From NCBI GenBank assembly GCA_046330135.1, contig JAXLTI010000004.1:310001-374000 (forward strand): a stretch of DNA of 64,000 nt, read 5' to 3'. Shown here piece by piece: positions 25,081 to 35,101 of the stretch. Position 1 is the first letter of the stretch. Each line of letters opens with the position of its first letter. This DNA is from CAYYFX01 sp046330135 (GTDB lineage Bacteria; ARS69). The notes beneath the pieces were generated by a model. That model was given only the letters and a program-made list of their open reading frames with translations. It ran no database searches and was not told the DNA's origin. Both the position numbers and the translations under genes were made by a program.

Positions 25081-25095
25081 GTTGTCGTAACCAAC
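25081..25095 (+). promoter_or_regulatory. GTTG-N7-CAAC operator before arsM
   Basis: GTTG at 25081-25084 and CAAC at 25092-25095 are separated by 7 nt, the same half-sites and spacing as in the marR operator. It lies 18 nt before ATG 25114. A clear -35/-10 pair is not visible around it. Confidence 0.55.
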
Positions 25096-25113
25096 CATCT
25101 GGAGGACCTTCCC

Positions 25114-26022
25114 ATGACTGAGATCCGGAGCGCGGAGACCCGCCGCGGCGTCGGAGCGCGCGCCGCGGGCGACCCGAAAGACCCGAACGACGCCGACGCC
25201 CCGAGCGAGCTGCGCGAGAAGGTGCGCGCGCACTACGCCGAGGCAGCGCTCGCCGCGCGGAAGGCGCCCGCCTCGTGCTGCAGCTCCGCGTCGGCGGTCC
25301 CGTGCTGCGACTCGACGTCCGGCTCGGAGTCGTCGTGCGGCTACGCGGGCACGGAGCTGAGCGAGCTGCCCCGCGAAGCCGTCGCCGCTTCCCTCGGCTG
25401 CGGCAACCCCACCGCGCTCGCCGACCTTCGCGAAGGAGAGGTCGTCCTGGATCTGGGCTCGGGCGGCGGCATCGACGTCCTGCTCTCGGCGCGACGCGTG
25501 GGCCCCGGCGGCAAGGCGTACGGCCTGGACATGACGGACGAGATGCTCGCGCTCGCGCGCGAGAACCAGCGCAACGCCGGCGTCACGAACGCGGAGTTCC
25601 TGCGCGGCACGATCGAGGCCATCCCGTTGCCGGACGCCTCGGTCGACGTCGTCATCTCGAACTGCGTCATCAACCTCTCGACCGACAAGCGCCGCACGCT
25701 CGGCGAGGCCTTTCGCGTGCTGAAGCCCGGCGGCCGGCTCGCCGTGGCGGACATCGTCTCCACGAGGCCCATGCCGCCCGCCGTCCGGCGAGTGGCCGCC
25801 CTGTGGGCCGGGTGCGTCGCCGGCGCTCTCACGACCGACGAGTACCGCGGCATCCTCCGCGACGCCGGCTTCGAAGGGATCGAGATCGAGCGACTGCGAG
25901 GCTACGGCGCGCAGGACGCGGCCGCGCTCGTCGCCGACGAGGGTCTCGCGCGCGAGATCGCGGTGTGGGACGGCGAGGTGCAGAGCGCGGCGGTGCGGGC
26001 GACGAAGCCGCGGGCGAAGTGA
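25114..26022 (+). CDS. arsM: Arsenite S-adenosylmethionine methyltransferase
   Basis: The 302-aa protein has the ArsM layout: a Cys-rich N-terminal segment (ASCCSS, VPCCDS, SCGYAG), LSELPREAVAASLGCGNP, the SAM-binding motif VVLDLGSGGGIDVLL, then ISNCVINLSTDKRR and WAGCVAGAL. The Cys residues in LGCGNP, SNCVINL and GCVAGAL occupy the positions of the three arsenic-binding cysteines. It methylates arsenite in the cytoplasm for detoxification. It follows a MarR regulator with a shared operator. GGAGG precedes the start. Confidence 0.93.
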   Translation: MTEIRSAETRRGVGARAAGDPKDPNDADAPSELREKVRAHYAEAALAARKAPASCCSSASAVPCCDSTSGSESSCGYAGTELSELPREAVAASLGCGNPTALADLREGEVVLDLGSGGGIDVLLSARRVGPGGKAYGLDMTDEMLALARENQRNAGVTNAEFLRGTIEAIPLPDASVDVVISNCVINLSTDKRRTLGEAFRVLKPGGRLAVADIVSTRPMPPAVRRVAALWAGCVAGALTTDEYRGILRDAGFEGIEIERLRGYGAQDAAALVADEGLAREIAVWDGEVQSAAVRATKPRAK

Positions 26023-26074
26023 GCGGCGCGGCGCTCCGGAGAAGGGAGCCGCGCTCGAAGGGAGAGCGGACGGC

Positions 26075-26105
26075 CTGACGCGTCCGCCGGACGAGACGGT
26101 ATACT
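26075..26105 (+). promoter_or_regulatory. Possible thiD promoter
   Basis: TATACT at 26100-26105 is a strong -10; CTGACG at 26075-26080 is a fair -35 but with a 19-nt spacer. ATG 26142 follows 36 nt later with GGAGG. No TPP riboswitch is recognisable in the short leader. Confidence 0.4.
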
Positions 26106-26141
26106 GCAACGCCCCGAAGAGGTCACGCTCCTGGAGGCGCC

Positions 26142-26981
26142 ATGCAGCCGACCGTTCTCACCATCGCGGGCTCGGACTCGTCCGGCGGCGCGGGCATCCA
26201 GGCGGACCTCAAGGCCATCGCGGCCTGCGGCGGCTACGGCGCGTCGGTCCTCACGGCGATCACCGCGCAGAACACGCGCGGCGTGACGTCGGCGGAGGAG
26301 CTGGCCTCCTCGATCATCCGCGCGCAGCTCGACGCGGTCTTCGACGACCTCGACGTTGCGGCGTGCAAGACCGGCATGCTCGCGTCGGCGCGCGTGATCT
26401 CGGTCGTGGCCGCCGTGCTGCAGGGCCGCCAGCCGCCGCACTACGTCTGCGATCCCGTGATGATCTCGAAGAGCGGCTACGCTCTCCTCGCGGACGACGC
26501 GGTGGACGCGCTCGTCGCGGAGCTGCTGCCGCGCGCTGCGCTCGTCACGCCGAACGTCCACGAGGCGGCGCGGCTCGCGGGCTTCCCCGTGAGGACGATC
26601 GCCCACGCGCACCGCGCGGCCCGCGCCATCCGCGACCGCGGCGCGGCCGCCGTGCTCGTGAAGGGCGGCCATCTCACGGACCGCCCCGGCGTGGACGTGC
26701 TGGACTCGCCGGACGGCGTGGCCGTGCTCGAGACGGAGTGGATCGACTCGCGACACACGCACGGAACCGGGTGCACGTACTCCGCCGCGATCGCCACGCA
26801 TCTCGCCCGCGGCTTCGACCTCGAAGACGCCGTGCGGCGCTCGAAGCGGTTCCTCACCGAGGCCATCCGCGCCGGGCTCGCCGTCGGCCACGGCACCGGA
26901 CCCACGGATCCCTTCTTCTTCCTGCGCACGCCGTCGGACTGGACGTCCACGCTCGCGGACGAAGGACCACGCAGCCGATGA
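26142..26981 (+). CDS. thiD: Hydroxymethylpyrimidine/phosphomethylpyrimidine kinase
   Basis: The 279-aa ribokinase-fold enzyme begins TVLTIAGSDSSGGAGIQADLKA, the ThiD signature. It continues with GYGASVLTAITAQNTRGV, CDPVMISKSGYALL and the anion-hole/catalytic motif HTHGTGCTYSAAIA with its conserved Cys. It phosphorylates HMP and HMP-P in thiamine biosynthesis in the cytoplasm. No other thi genes are adjacent. An HD hydrolase gene starts 37 nt downstream and is probably co-transcribed. Confidence 0.96.
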   Translation: MQPTVLTIAGSDSSGGAGIQADLKAIAACGGYGASVLTAITAQNTRGVTSAEELASSIIRAQLDAVFDDLDVAACKTGMLASARVISVVAAVLQGRQPPHYVCDPVMISKSGYALLADDAVDALVAELLPRAALVTPNVHEAARLAGFPVRTIAHAHRAARAIRDRGAAAVLVKGGHLTDRPGVDVLDSPDGVAVLETEWIDSRHTHGTGCTYSAAIATHLARGFDLEDAVRRSKRFLTEAIRAGLAVGHGTGPTDPFFFLRTPSDWTSTLADEGPRSR

Positions 26982-27018
26982 CGGAGACGGGCAGCCCTGC
27001 GATGCCGCGGAGGCGCGG

Positions 27019-27558
27019 ATGATCACGCACGAGTTCGTCGAGGACATGCTGCGCCTCAAGCGCTTCCCCCGGACCGGGTGGCTGCGCGTGGGCGTGCGTG
27101 CGCCCGAGTCCATCGCCGACCACTCGTTCGCGGCGGCGCTTCTCGGGTGGCGGATCGCGCGCGAGGCGGGCGGCCTGGACGCCGCGCGCGTGGCGCTGCT
27201 GCTCCTCGTGCACGACCTCGCGGAGGCGCGCCTCGGCGACATCATGGCGCCCGCGAAGAAGCTCTTCCCGGACGCGGCCATCGAGGACGTCGAACGGGAG
27301 ATCGTGCGCGCGCAATGGGCGGACGACGCCGAAGGCATGGCGCTGGCGCTCGAGTTCATCGACGGGACGAGCGCGGAAGCGGAGCTCGCGCGCGCCGTGG
27401 ACAACCTGGAGTTCCTCTTCGAGGCGGCCTCCCTCGTGAACGGCGGCCTGACCGGCCCCCGCGAGATGCTCTCTCGCGCCCGCCAGGGTCTCGCCTGGCG
27501 GCACGAGACGACGCGCCCGTACGTGGACGAGATCCTGAGGGGTCTTCCCGACCTCTGA
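27019..27558 (+). CDS. HD-domain hydrolase (YfbR/HDDC2-like)
   Basis: The 179-aa protein has the metal ligands of the HD superfamily: ESIADHSFAAALL near residue 33 (His), LLVHDLAEARLGDI near residues 67-80 (His-Asp and downstream Glu/Asp), and AVDNLEFLFEA (second Asp). Length and the ADHS/HDLAE spacing match 5'-deoxynucleotidases of the YfbR/HDDC2 kind, which hydrolyse dNMPs. Start ATG 27019 follows GGAGGCGCGG. It is probably co-transcribed with thiD; a functional link is not evident. Confidence 0.85.
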   Translation: MITHEFVEDMLRLKRFPRTGWLRVGVRAPESIADHSFAAALLGWRIAREAGGLDAARVALLLLVHDLAEARLGDIMAPAKKLFPDAAIEDVEREIVRAQWADDAEGMALALEFIDGTSAEAELARAVDNLEFLFEAASLVNGGLTGPREMLSRARQGLAWRHETTRPYVDEILRGLPDL

Positions 27559-27593
27559 CGGCGACGAGCGATCGCCCGTCACCCCACTCCTCT

Positions 27594-27622
27594 TTGACGG
27601 CGACGTGCACGCGCGGTAGCCT
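27594..27622 (+). promoter_or_regulatory. ompA-like gene promoter TTGACG-N17-TAGCCT
   Basis: TTGACG (27594-27599) and TAGCCT (27617-27622) with a 17-nt spacer are the same two hexamers as in the padR promoter. A 40-nt leader with AGGAGG precedes the TTG start at 27662. Confidence 0.6.
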
Positions 27623-27661
27623 GCGTCCCGACTTGCGACCCCTCGTTCCAGGAGGCTCGCG

Positions 27662-29113
27662 TTGCGACCGTCATCCGTATTCCTCGCGCTGGCCACGTCG
27701 ATTCTCGTGACGACATCGCCGATCCGGGCCTCGGCCTCCGAGCTCGTGGTCCCCGTGGGCTGGATCGCGCCCGGCGCCGGCGTGGCCTGGCCGCCCGCGG
27801 AGCTCGGGTTCGGCAACGGCGACGTGAGCGCCACCGTTCCCGCGTTCGGCGGCATCCTCGGTCTGAGGCTCATCCCCGCTCTCGCCCTCGAGGCCCGCGG
27901 CAGCTGGATGACCACGAGCGACCTCGACAACCTCGACATCCTCCACGGCGAGGGCAACCTCACGTTCTTCATCGCGCCCTCGCAGCGCATCGTCCCGCTC
28001 ATCACCGCGGGCGGCGGCGCCGTGCAGCTGAAGAACGACGTGACCTCGGAGACCAAGTCCGCGTTCAACTGGGGCGGCGGGTTCCTCGTGCGCTTCAACG
28101 ACCAGGTGGGTCTTCGTCTGGACGCGCGATACGTGGGTTACAAGGTCGCGAATGCCGAAGGCACCGAGGGCTACCGCCCCCACACGGAGATCTTCGCCGG
28201 CCTGAACTTCGGCATCGGCGGGACGCTCAAGGACACGGACCATGACGGCGTGCCCGACCGGAGCGACCGCTGCCCCGGCACGCCGATCGGCGCGCGCGTG
28301 GATCTCTCCGGGTGCCCCATCGACAGCGATCACGACGGCGTGCCGGACGGGATCGATCAGTGCGATCGGACGCCGGCCGGCGCGCGGGTCGATGCGAAGG
28401 GCTGCCCGAGCGACGCGGACGGCGATGGCGTGCTCGATGGCATCGACACGTGCCCGAACACGCCGGCCCACGCGGTCGTGGACGCGGCGGGATGTCCGCT
28501 GGATTCGGACGGGGACGGGGTCTTCGACGGCCTCGACCAGTGCCCGGCCACCCCGAAGGGTTGCACCGTGGACGCCAGCGGCTGTCCGATGGACAGCGAC
28601 AAGGACGGCGTCTGCGACGGCCTCGACCAGTGCCCGGATACGCCGAGCGACGCGAAGGTGGACGCGAAGGGGTGCCCCATCCAGGTGACGGAGAAGGAGA
28701 CGGAGTTGCTGGAGACCGGGATGATCCGTCTCCAGAACGTCAACTTCGACTCGGGCACCGCCACCCTCAAGGCGGAGTCCTACCCCGCGCTCGACGAGGT
28801 CGGCGGCATCCTCAAGCGCTGGCCGGGCTTGCGGATCGAGATTGGCGGCCATACGGACTCGCAGGGCGCGGACGCGTACAACCAGAAGCTCTCCGAGGAC
28901 CGCGCGAAGGCCGTGCTGAACTACCTGCTCGACAAGTACCCGGAGCTGAACCCGGAGCAGATCACGTCGGCGGGCTACGGCGAGACGAAGCCCATCGCCC
29001 CGAACGACACCGCCCTCAACCGCGCGATGAACCGCCGCGTGGAGTTCCGCGTCCTGAACACGGAGGCGCTGCGGCGGGAGAAGGAGAAGACGAAGCTCGT
29101 TCCGAAGGAGTGA
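27662..29113 (+). CDS. OmpA-family outer membrane protein with thrombospondin type-3 repeats
   Basis: The 483-aa protein has a signal peptide (SVFLALATSILVTTSPIRASA). A beta-barrel-like domain spans residues 25-185 (LRLIPALALEARGSW ... VGYKVANAEG). Five or six Asp-rich TSP type-3 repeats follow (DTDHDGVPDRSDRCPGTP style, about 188-340), which bind Ca2+. The C-terminus is an OmpA peptidoglycan-binding domain (NVNFDSGTATLK, GGHTDSQGADAYNQKLSEDRA). It anchors the outer membrane to peptidoglycan. The start is TTG, supported by AGGAGG upstream. Confidence 0.93.
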   Translation: MRPSSVFLALATSILVTTSPIRASASELVVPVGWIAPGAGVAWPPAELGFGNGDVSATVPAFGGILGLRLIPALALEARGSWMTTSDLDNLDILHGEGNLTFFIAPSQRIVPLITAGGGAVQLKNDVTSETKSAFNWGGGFLVRFNDQVGLRLDARYVGYKVANAEGTEGYRPHTEIFAGLNFGIGGTLKDTDHDGVPDRSDRCPGTPIGARVDLSGCPIDSDHDGVPDGIDQCDRTPAGARVDAKGCPSDADGDGVLDGIDTCPNTPAHAVVDAAGCPLDSDGDGVFDGLDQCPATPKGCTVDASGCPMDSDKDGVCDGLDQCPDTPSDAKVDAKGCPIQVTEKETELLETGMIRLQNVNFDSGTATLKAESYPALDEVGGILKRWPGLRIEIGGHTDSQGADAYNQKLSEDRAKAVLNYLLDKYPELNPEQITSAGYGETKPIAPNDTALNRAMNRRVEFRVLNTEALRREKEKTKLVPKE

Positions 29114-29189
29114 CGCGCGCCGCCGCGCCGCCAGGAACTTCCGCGGCGCGGCGGCGTTTCATCCCGACTTCGAATCCAGGAGGTTCGCC

Positions 29190-29723
29190 GTGTCCCGTTC
29201 TCGTCTCGCCGTCGTCGCCCTCGCCGCCGTCTTGGTCTCCGCGGCCGTCGTCTTCGCCGCGTCCCCCGAGCGCGTCACCACGATGCGCCTGACCGCGGAG
29301 AGCGACGTGGCCGCGCCCCCGGACGCCGTCTGGATGTGGATCACCACCGGCAAGAATCTGGTGACGTGGTGCCCGGTGTGGAAGTCCGCGGAGAACACGA
29401 AGGTGCAAATCACGAAGGTCGGTGACGTCCTGGACTACTCGGACGAATGGGGCAACGGCGGCCGCTCGGTCGTCACGTACGTCGCGAAGGACAAGGAGCT
29501 GCGCATCGCGCACGAGCCGGACAACGGGAAGTACATGTGCCAGTCCAAGCTGCTGATCTCGGCCGCGCCGAAGGGCGGGACGCACGTGACCTACGTGGAG
29601 GCGTACACCGAGGAGCAGGCGGCGGACGTGGCGGAGAAGAACGCCGCCGGCGTGCAGACGCAGATGCAGGCCACGCTGGACGCGCTGAAGATGGGTGTGG
29701 AGAGCACGGGCGCGAAGAAGTAG
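29190..29723 (+). CDS. Secreted SRPBCC-fold protein
   Basis: The 177-aa protein has a signal peptide (LAVVALAAVLVSAAVVFA), then a START/SRPBCC-type domain: LTAESDVAAPPDAVWMWITTG, VTWCPVWKS, GDVLDYSDEWG, THVTYVEAYTEEQ. Such domains bind hydrophobic ligands. An exported version is less usual; periplasmic location is inferred. The GTG start follows AGGAGG. A strong hairpin lies 59 nt after the stop. Confidence 0.75.
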   Translation: MSRSRLAVVALAAVLVSAAVVFAASPERVTTMRLTAESDVAAPPDAVWMWITTGKNLVTWCPVWKSAENTKVQITKVGDVLDYSDEWGNGGRSVVTYVAKDKELRIAHEPDNGKYMCQSKLLISAAPKGGTHVTYVEAYTEEQAADVAEKNAAGVQTQMQATLDALKMGVESTGAKK

Positions 29724-29782
29724 GCGGCCACCGCTCTCGCGGAAGCGCAGCCGCGAAACCCGGCCGCCGAAACCCAGCCGCC

Positions 29783-29816
29783 GAAGCCCCGCCGGCTCGC
29801 TCGCCGGCGGGGCTTC
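29783..29816. terminator. Bidirectional 14-bp hairpin
   Basis: GAAGCCCCGCCGGC (29783-29796) pairs perfectly with GCCGGCGGGGCTTC (29803-29816) around TCGCTC. It separates the convergent SRPBCC and aldo/keto reductase genes and can end transcripts from both. Confidence 0.8.
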
Positions 29817-29824
29817 GTGCGTTT

Positions 29825-30883
<1,059 letters not shown>

Positions 30884-30893
30884 GGTTCCTCCG

Positions 30894-33392
30894 TCATGGA
30901 TTGCTCGCCGAGGTCGTCCTGGAGTCCGGCTGCAACGCGCCGCCCGCGCCGGAGCGCCACGGCAGCCACGCGAGCCACACGCCCTGCACGCGCGTGTCCG
31001 CCTTGCGCGGCTTCACGGGCACCTGCGTCAACGCGAGCGTGCTGGGGTCCAGGTCCACGTTCAACGCGTCCAGCTCCGTCTGGAGCTGCCGCTCCAGCTC
31101 CGCGAGCGCCGCCTGGTCTGCCGCCAGGGTGTCGCCGGCGGCGCGCACGTCCTCGCCTTCGCGGGCCACGCGCCCGGCCGAGCGCAGCGCCGTGGAGGCG
31201 CGGCCGATCGTTCCCATGCTCCTCGAGCGGGTTCCGAGCAACGCGCCCAGCACCGTGGCGCCCACCGCGACCGCGGTCTGGAAGGACTGCTGCGTCTGTT
31301 GCGCCTTCTCCTTCTCCACCCGCTGCTCGTCGCGGCGCACCCGTTCGGTCAACGTCGCCACCTTCGCGGCGTACTTCGCCTTGAGCTTCTCTGCGGCGGC
31401 GTCGCGCTCCTCGCGCTTCTTCTGCGCGAGGCGGCCGCGGAAGGTCCCCTCGGCCTCGCCGGGCTTCGACGTCTCGCCGAGATCGTCGCACCGCAGGAGC
31501 GTGAGCGACGCGTCGCGATACACGCGGGCCGCGAGCGCGCGACCCCACGCTTCATAGGAAGCCGGCCGCGTGGCGGCGGCGGGCAGCGCGTCGAAGGCGG
31601 CCGCGCCCTCCGGCGTCTTCGCGAGATCCTTCGCGCCCATCGTGGTCGCGTCCGCGCTCTCCCACGGGTCCGCGCTCTCCTCGTCGATCGAGGCGAGCCA
31701 GGCGCGATCGTCCCAGACGTCCACGCCGCTCTTCGCGTCCACGAAGTGGAGCGACGCCACGCCGAGGAGCGAGGGCCGGTACACGAGCCCGCCGGCACCG
31801 CTCGCCGAGGGCACGAACCCCTCGGAGACGCCGGGCGGCAGCACGGGGCGATCGGACGTGGAGGGGCCGGAGCTCGCGCGGCGCGCGGCGGCCGCGGAAG
31901 GCGCTGGGGCGGCGGTCGGCGCCGGGGAAGCGGCCGGCGCCGCGGTCACGGCGGCCGCGGGCGACACCGCCGCGCCGCCCTTCCGCGGCGCCATCAGGCG
32001 ATCGATCTGCACGCGCGTGAGCGGGCCCGCGAGATAGGACATCGTCCAGCGCGTCTCGAAGAGCGCCGGCGCGTCGTGGTGGACGTCGTGGAGATAGAAG
32101 CGGCGCTTCGCCAGCCCGGAGATCACCGCCTGCGTGCGCGCGCGATCGAACGACGCGCCGCCGGCCGCGCTCGCGCCTTCGAGCCCGTCGAGGACGCGGA
32201 GGACGTCGCGCTCGGTCTGGAGTCTCCCGAGGAACCACGAGCCCGCGTTCGAGAGCGCTTTGTAGTCCAGGTCCACGGGATTCTGCGTGGCCACGACCAC
32301 GCCCAGCCCGTACGCCCGCGCCTGCTTCAACAGCGTGAGCAGCGGCTTCTTGGACGGCGGGTTCGCCGTGGGCGGCAGGAAGCCGAACACCTCGTCCATC
32401 AAGAGCACCGCGCGCAGGCTGGAGGTGCCCGGCAGCGCCCGCATCCACGAGACGATCTCGCCGAGCAGCACGGTGACGAAGAACATCCGCTGCGCGTCGT
32501 CGAGGTGCGCGAGCGAGACGACGGAGACGCGCGGCTTGCCGTCCGGCGCGCGCAGCAAGGTGTCCACGTCCAGGGGATCGCCGTCCCGCCAGGCGGCGAA
32601 GCCGGGCGAAGCGAGGAGATTGTTCACGCGCATCGCGAGCGCGAAGCGATCGCCCTGCGGGAAGAAGGACTCCAGATCCAGCACGCCCACGCGCTGGACG
32701 GGCGGCGTCTGGATCTCGCGGATGAGCGAGGCGAGATCGAGGCTCCGCCCCTCGCGCCACGCCTGATCGAGGAGCGTGGACAGCAGGATGTGCTCGCGGC
32801 TCTGCGCGGGATCCGCCTCGATGCCGAGGAGGAAGAGGAGCCCGCCCACCGTGGACTCGATGCGGTCGCGCAGGGACTCCTCGTCCGCGCGCGCGGCGGC
32901 CGGCGGCGCCGCGAGCGAGCGCAGCAACGCGATCGGCAGTCCGGCGGTGCCGCCCGGCGTGAAGATCGCGAAGTCCGCCGCCTCGCGGAGCCTCCGGATA
33001 CGATCCCCATCCTGCTCCCACGACGCCAGCCCCTCGCGCCACGTCTTCGCCACGTTCGCCGCTTCGTCGTCCGCCGAGCGGGCCGCCGCCGCGGCCGCGG
33101 TCTCGTCGATCCACGGGCGGAAGTCCGCGGGCGCCAGGGCGGGGAACGTGAGCAGGAGATTCCCGAGGTCGCCCTTCGGATCGAGCGCGATCACCGGGAC
33201 GCGGTCCATCGCCGCCTCTTCGAGGAGCGCGATGCCGAGGCCCGTCTTCCCGCTGCCCGTCATGCCCACGATGACGGCGTGCGTGACCAGGTCCGTGCTG
33301 TCGTAGAGCAGGGGGCGGTCGGTGCGCGCGCCCGAAGCGGGGTCCACCTCCCGTCCGAGGTAGAACACGCCGAGCTTCTCGTAGGCGTTCAT
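30894..33392 (-). CDS. HerA-like ATPase with coiled-coil C-terminus
   Basis: The 832-aa protein starts MNAYEKLGVFYLGREVDPA. The Walker A motif GMTGSGKTGLG lies near residue 44 and the DPKGDLGN motif follows VIALDPKG. The Walker B segment RAVLLMDEVFGFLPP and VVATQNPVDLDYKAL place it in the HerA/FtsK-like (DUF87/DUF853) group. After an Ala/Pro-rich linker the last ~200 residues form a coiled coil with hydrophobic segment FQTAVAVGATVLGALLGT. ATG 33392 follows GGAGG; the open frame further upstream is antisense to the GT4 gene. It is probably a DNA- or membrane-associated motor; the role is not defined here. Confidence 0.82.
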   Translation of the reverse strand: MNAYEKLGVFYLGREVDPASGARTDRPLLYDSTDLVTHAVIVGMTGSGKTGLGIALLEEAAMDRVPVIALDPKGDLGNLLLTFPALAPADFRPWIDETAAAAAARSADDEAANVAKTWREGLASWEQDGDRIRRLREAADFAIFTPGGTAGLPIALLRSLAAPPAAARADEESLRDRIESTVGGLLFLLGIEADPAQSREHILLSTLLDQAWREGRSLDLASLIREIQTPPVQRVGVLDLESFFPQGDRFALAMRVNNLLASPGFAAWRDGDPLDVDTLLRAPDGKPRVSVVSLAHLDDAQRMFFVTVLLGEIVSWMRALPGTSSLRAVLLMDEVFGFLPPTANPPSKKPLLTLLKQARAYGLGVVVATQNPVDLDYKALSNAGSWFLGRLQTERDVLRVLDGLEGASAAGGASFDRARTQAVISGLAKRRFYLHDVHHDAPALFETRWTMSYLAGPLTRVQIDRLMAPRKGGAAVSPAAAVTAAPAASPAPTAAPAPSAAAARRASSGPSTSDRPVLPPGVSEGFVPSASGAGGLVYRPSLLGVASLHFVDAKSGVDVWDDRAWLASIDEESADPWESADATTMGAKDLAKTPEGAAAFDALPAAATRPASYEAWGRALAARVYRDASLTLLRCDDLGETSKPGEAEGTFRGRLAQKKREERDAAAEKLKAKYAAKVATLTERVRRDEQRVEKEKAQQTQQSFQTAVAVGATVLGALLGTRSRSMGTIGRASTALRSAGRVAREGEDVRAAGDTLAADQAALAELERQLQTELDALNVDLDPSTLALTQVPVKPRKADTRVQGVWLAWLPWRSGAGGALQPDSRTTSASNP

Positions 33393-33566
33393 GGGGCCTC
33401 CTTCCGGGGGGAGGCTAGCGGGAGGGCGTGGCGAGGACAAGCGGCGTCGCGACCAAGCGGCGAACCGACCGACGGGGCGACGGCGACGCCACGCGACCGC
33501 TCGACGCGCACTCCGGCCTCGGAAGCCGGTCGCGTCCTCGCGCAAGCCCGTGCTAGGTTGCCGCGC

Positions 33567-34712
33567 ATGAAGGTGGCACTCGTCGGGCTCTATCCCCGCG
33601 ACCCCGACGTGATCCGCGGCGGCGTCGAGGCGGTGACGCTCCAGCTCAGCCGCGGCCTCGCGGCGATCGCCGGCGTGGACATGCACGTGGTGGTGTCCGA
33701 GCCGGGCCGGCCCCTCGGCGTGGAGCGCACGCCGGAGGGCATCACGATCCACTCCATCGGCGGCGAAGCGCACCTCGGGAACTTCCTCTTCCAGATCCCG
33801 GACCGCCGTCGCATCGCCTCCGCCCTGCGCGCTCTCGCGCCCGACGTCGTTCACGCGCACGGCGCGCATCGCGAGGCGCTCGGCTCCATCGAGAGCGGCT
33901 TTCCCACCGTGGTCACGATCCACGGCATCCTCGAAGCGGAGATCAGTCTCGAGAAGCGGCTCGGCAAGCGCGTGCGCGGCTTCTTCCGCCGGCACGTCGT
34001 GAACACGGCGCTCCGCAAGATGCGCCACGTGATCCTCCTGAGCCCGGAGGTCGAGGAGGTGTACCGCGACCGCCTTGCCTCCGCGCGGACGTGGGTCATC
34101 GAGAACCCCGTGCACGAGCGCTTCTTCGCCATCGAGGGCGACGGCGACTCCGACACGATTCTCTCCGTGGGCGTGCTCATCCCGCGCAAGGGGATCCCGA
34201 ACCTCCTCGAGGCGCTCGCGATCCTCCGCCGCGACGTTCCCGCGGCGCACCTTCGCCTCGCCGGCCTCGCCACGCACGTCGAGCACGAGCGCGAGCTGCA
34301 CGAGATCGTACGGCGCCTTTCGCTCGGCGATGCCGTCGACTTCCTCGGCGGGCTCTCCCCCGAGGAGCTGGCGCGCGAGATGGGCCGGGCGGCGGTCATG
34401 ACGCTGGTGTCGCGGCAGGAGACGTTGCCGGTGGCGATTCTCGAAGCGATGGCCGCGGGGAGACCGGTGGTGGCCTCCCCGGTGGGCGGGATTCCGCGCG
34501 TGGTGGAGGACGGGAAGACCGGCTTCCTCGTCCCTCACGGGCAGCCGGCGGCTCTCGCGGCGAAGCTCCGCATCCTCCTCACGGACGTCGAGACGCGGCG
34601 GCGACTCGGCGCAAACGCTCGACGCGAGGCCGTCGCTCGGTTCACACTCGCGAGCGTGAGCCGCCGAACGCTCGACGTGTATCACGAGGTCATCCGGCAG
34701 GGAGGCGCATGA
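33567..34712 (+). CDS. Glycosyltransferase family 4
   Basis: The 381-aa protein has two Rossmann halves. N-terminal: MKVALVGLYPRDPDVIRGGVE with the Gly-rich turn, DVVHAHGAHREAL. C-terminal: ILSVGVLIPRKGIPNLLEAL, DFLGGLSPEELAREMGRA, and the E-x7-E nucleotide-sugar motif ETLPVAILEAMAAGRPVV. It transfers a sugar from a nucleotide donor, probably in polysaccharide or glycolipid synthesis; donor unknown. TAGGTT ends 7 nt before the ATG, another possibly leaderless start. The stop overlaps the next gene (ATGA). Confidence 0.93.
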   Translation: MKVALVGLYPRDPDVIRGGVEAVTLQLSRGLAAIAGVDMHVVVSEPGRPLGVERTPEGITIHSIGGEAHLGNFLFQIPDRRRIASALRALAPDVVHAHGAHREALGSIESGFPTVVTIHGILEAEISLEKRLGKRVRGFFRRHVVNTALRKMRHVILLSPEVEEVYRDRLASARTWVIENPVHERFFAIEGDGDSDTILSVGVLIPRKGIPNLLEALAILRRDVPAAHLRLAGLATHVEHERELHEIVRRLSLGDAVDFLGGLSPEELAREMGRAAVMTLVSRQETLPVAILEAMAAGRPVVASPVGGIPRVVEDGKTGFLVPHGQPAALAAKLRILLTDVETRRRLGANARREAVARFTLASVSRRTLDVYHEVIRQGGA

Positions 34713-35101
34713 CGACCGAGGACCCGGCGGGCGGGCCGCCGACCCTTCCCTCAGGCACGGAGCCGGTCCGAACGGCGAGCGGGCTCGAGTACTTCGAGTT
34801 CGCCCCGGGGACCGGCGTTTCGGTGAGGCGCGGGACCCGCGTTCGCGTCAGCTACCGCGCCTGGCTGACCGACGGCACTCTCTTCGAGAGCACGGCTTCC
34901 CGAGGGGGCGCTCTGGAGTTCATCCTGGGAGACGGCGAGGTCCTGGCCGCCCTGGACGAGGGGGTCTCGGGGATGCGGGTCGGGGCGAAGCGGCGCCTCA
35001 TCGTTCCGTCGGACTTGGCCTACGGCCCCCGGGGCCGGCTCGGCTCGGTACCGCCGTTCGCCACCCTGATCTACGACGTAGAGCTCCTCGGAACCGAGTG
35101 A
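34709..35101 (+). CDS. FKBP-type peptidyl-prolyl cis-trans isomerase
   Basis: The 130-aa protein contains VRRGTRVRVSYRAWLTDGTLFEST, ALDEGVSGMRVGAKRRLIVPSDLAYG and VPPFATLIYDVELL, a complete FKBP domain with the usual aromatic/hydrophobic pocket residues. The first 25 residues are a flexible Pro/Thr tail, not a signal peptide, so it is likely cytosolic. It accelerates X-Pro isomerisation in protein folding. The start overlaps the GT4 stop, so the two are translationally coupled. Confidence 0.92.
   Translation: MTTEDPAGGPPTLPSGTEPVRTASGLEYFEFAPGTGVSVRRGTRVRVSYRAWLTDGTLFESTASRGGALEFILGDGEVLAALDEGVSGMRVGAKRRLIVPSDLAYGPRGRLGSVPPFATLIYDVELLGTE

Noticed and set aside
26106..26141. TPP riboswitch before thiD
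   Set aside because: The leader after the -10 is under 40 nt and lacks the conserved CUGAGA and THI-box sequences.
33393..34685. N-terminal extension of the HerA-like frame
   Set aside because: It is antisense to the GT4 gene and has shadow-like composition; ATG 33392 has a good ribosome site and begins the recognisable domain.
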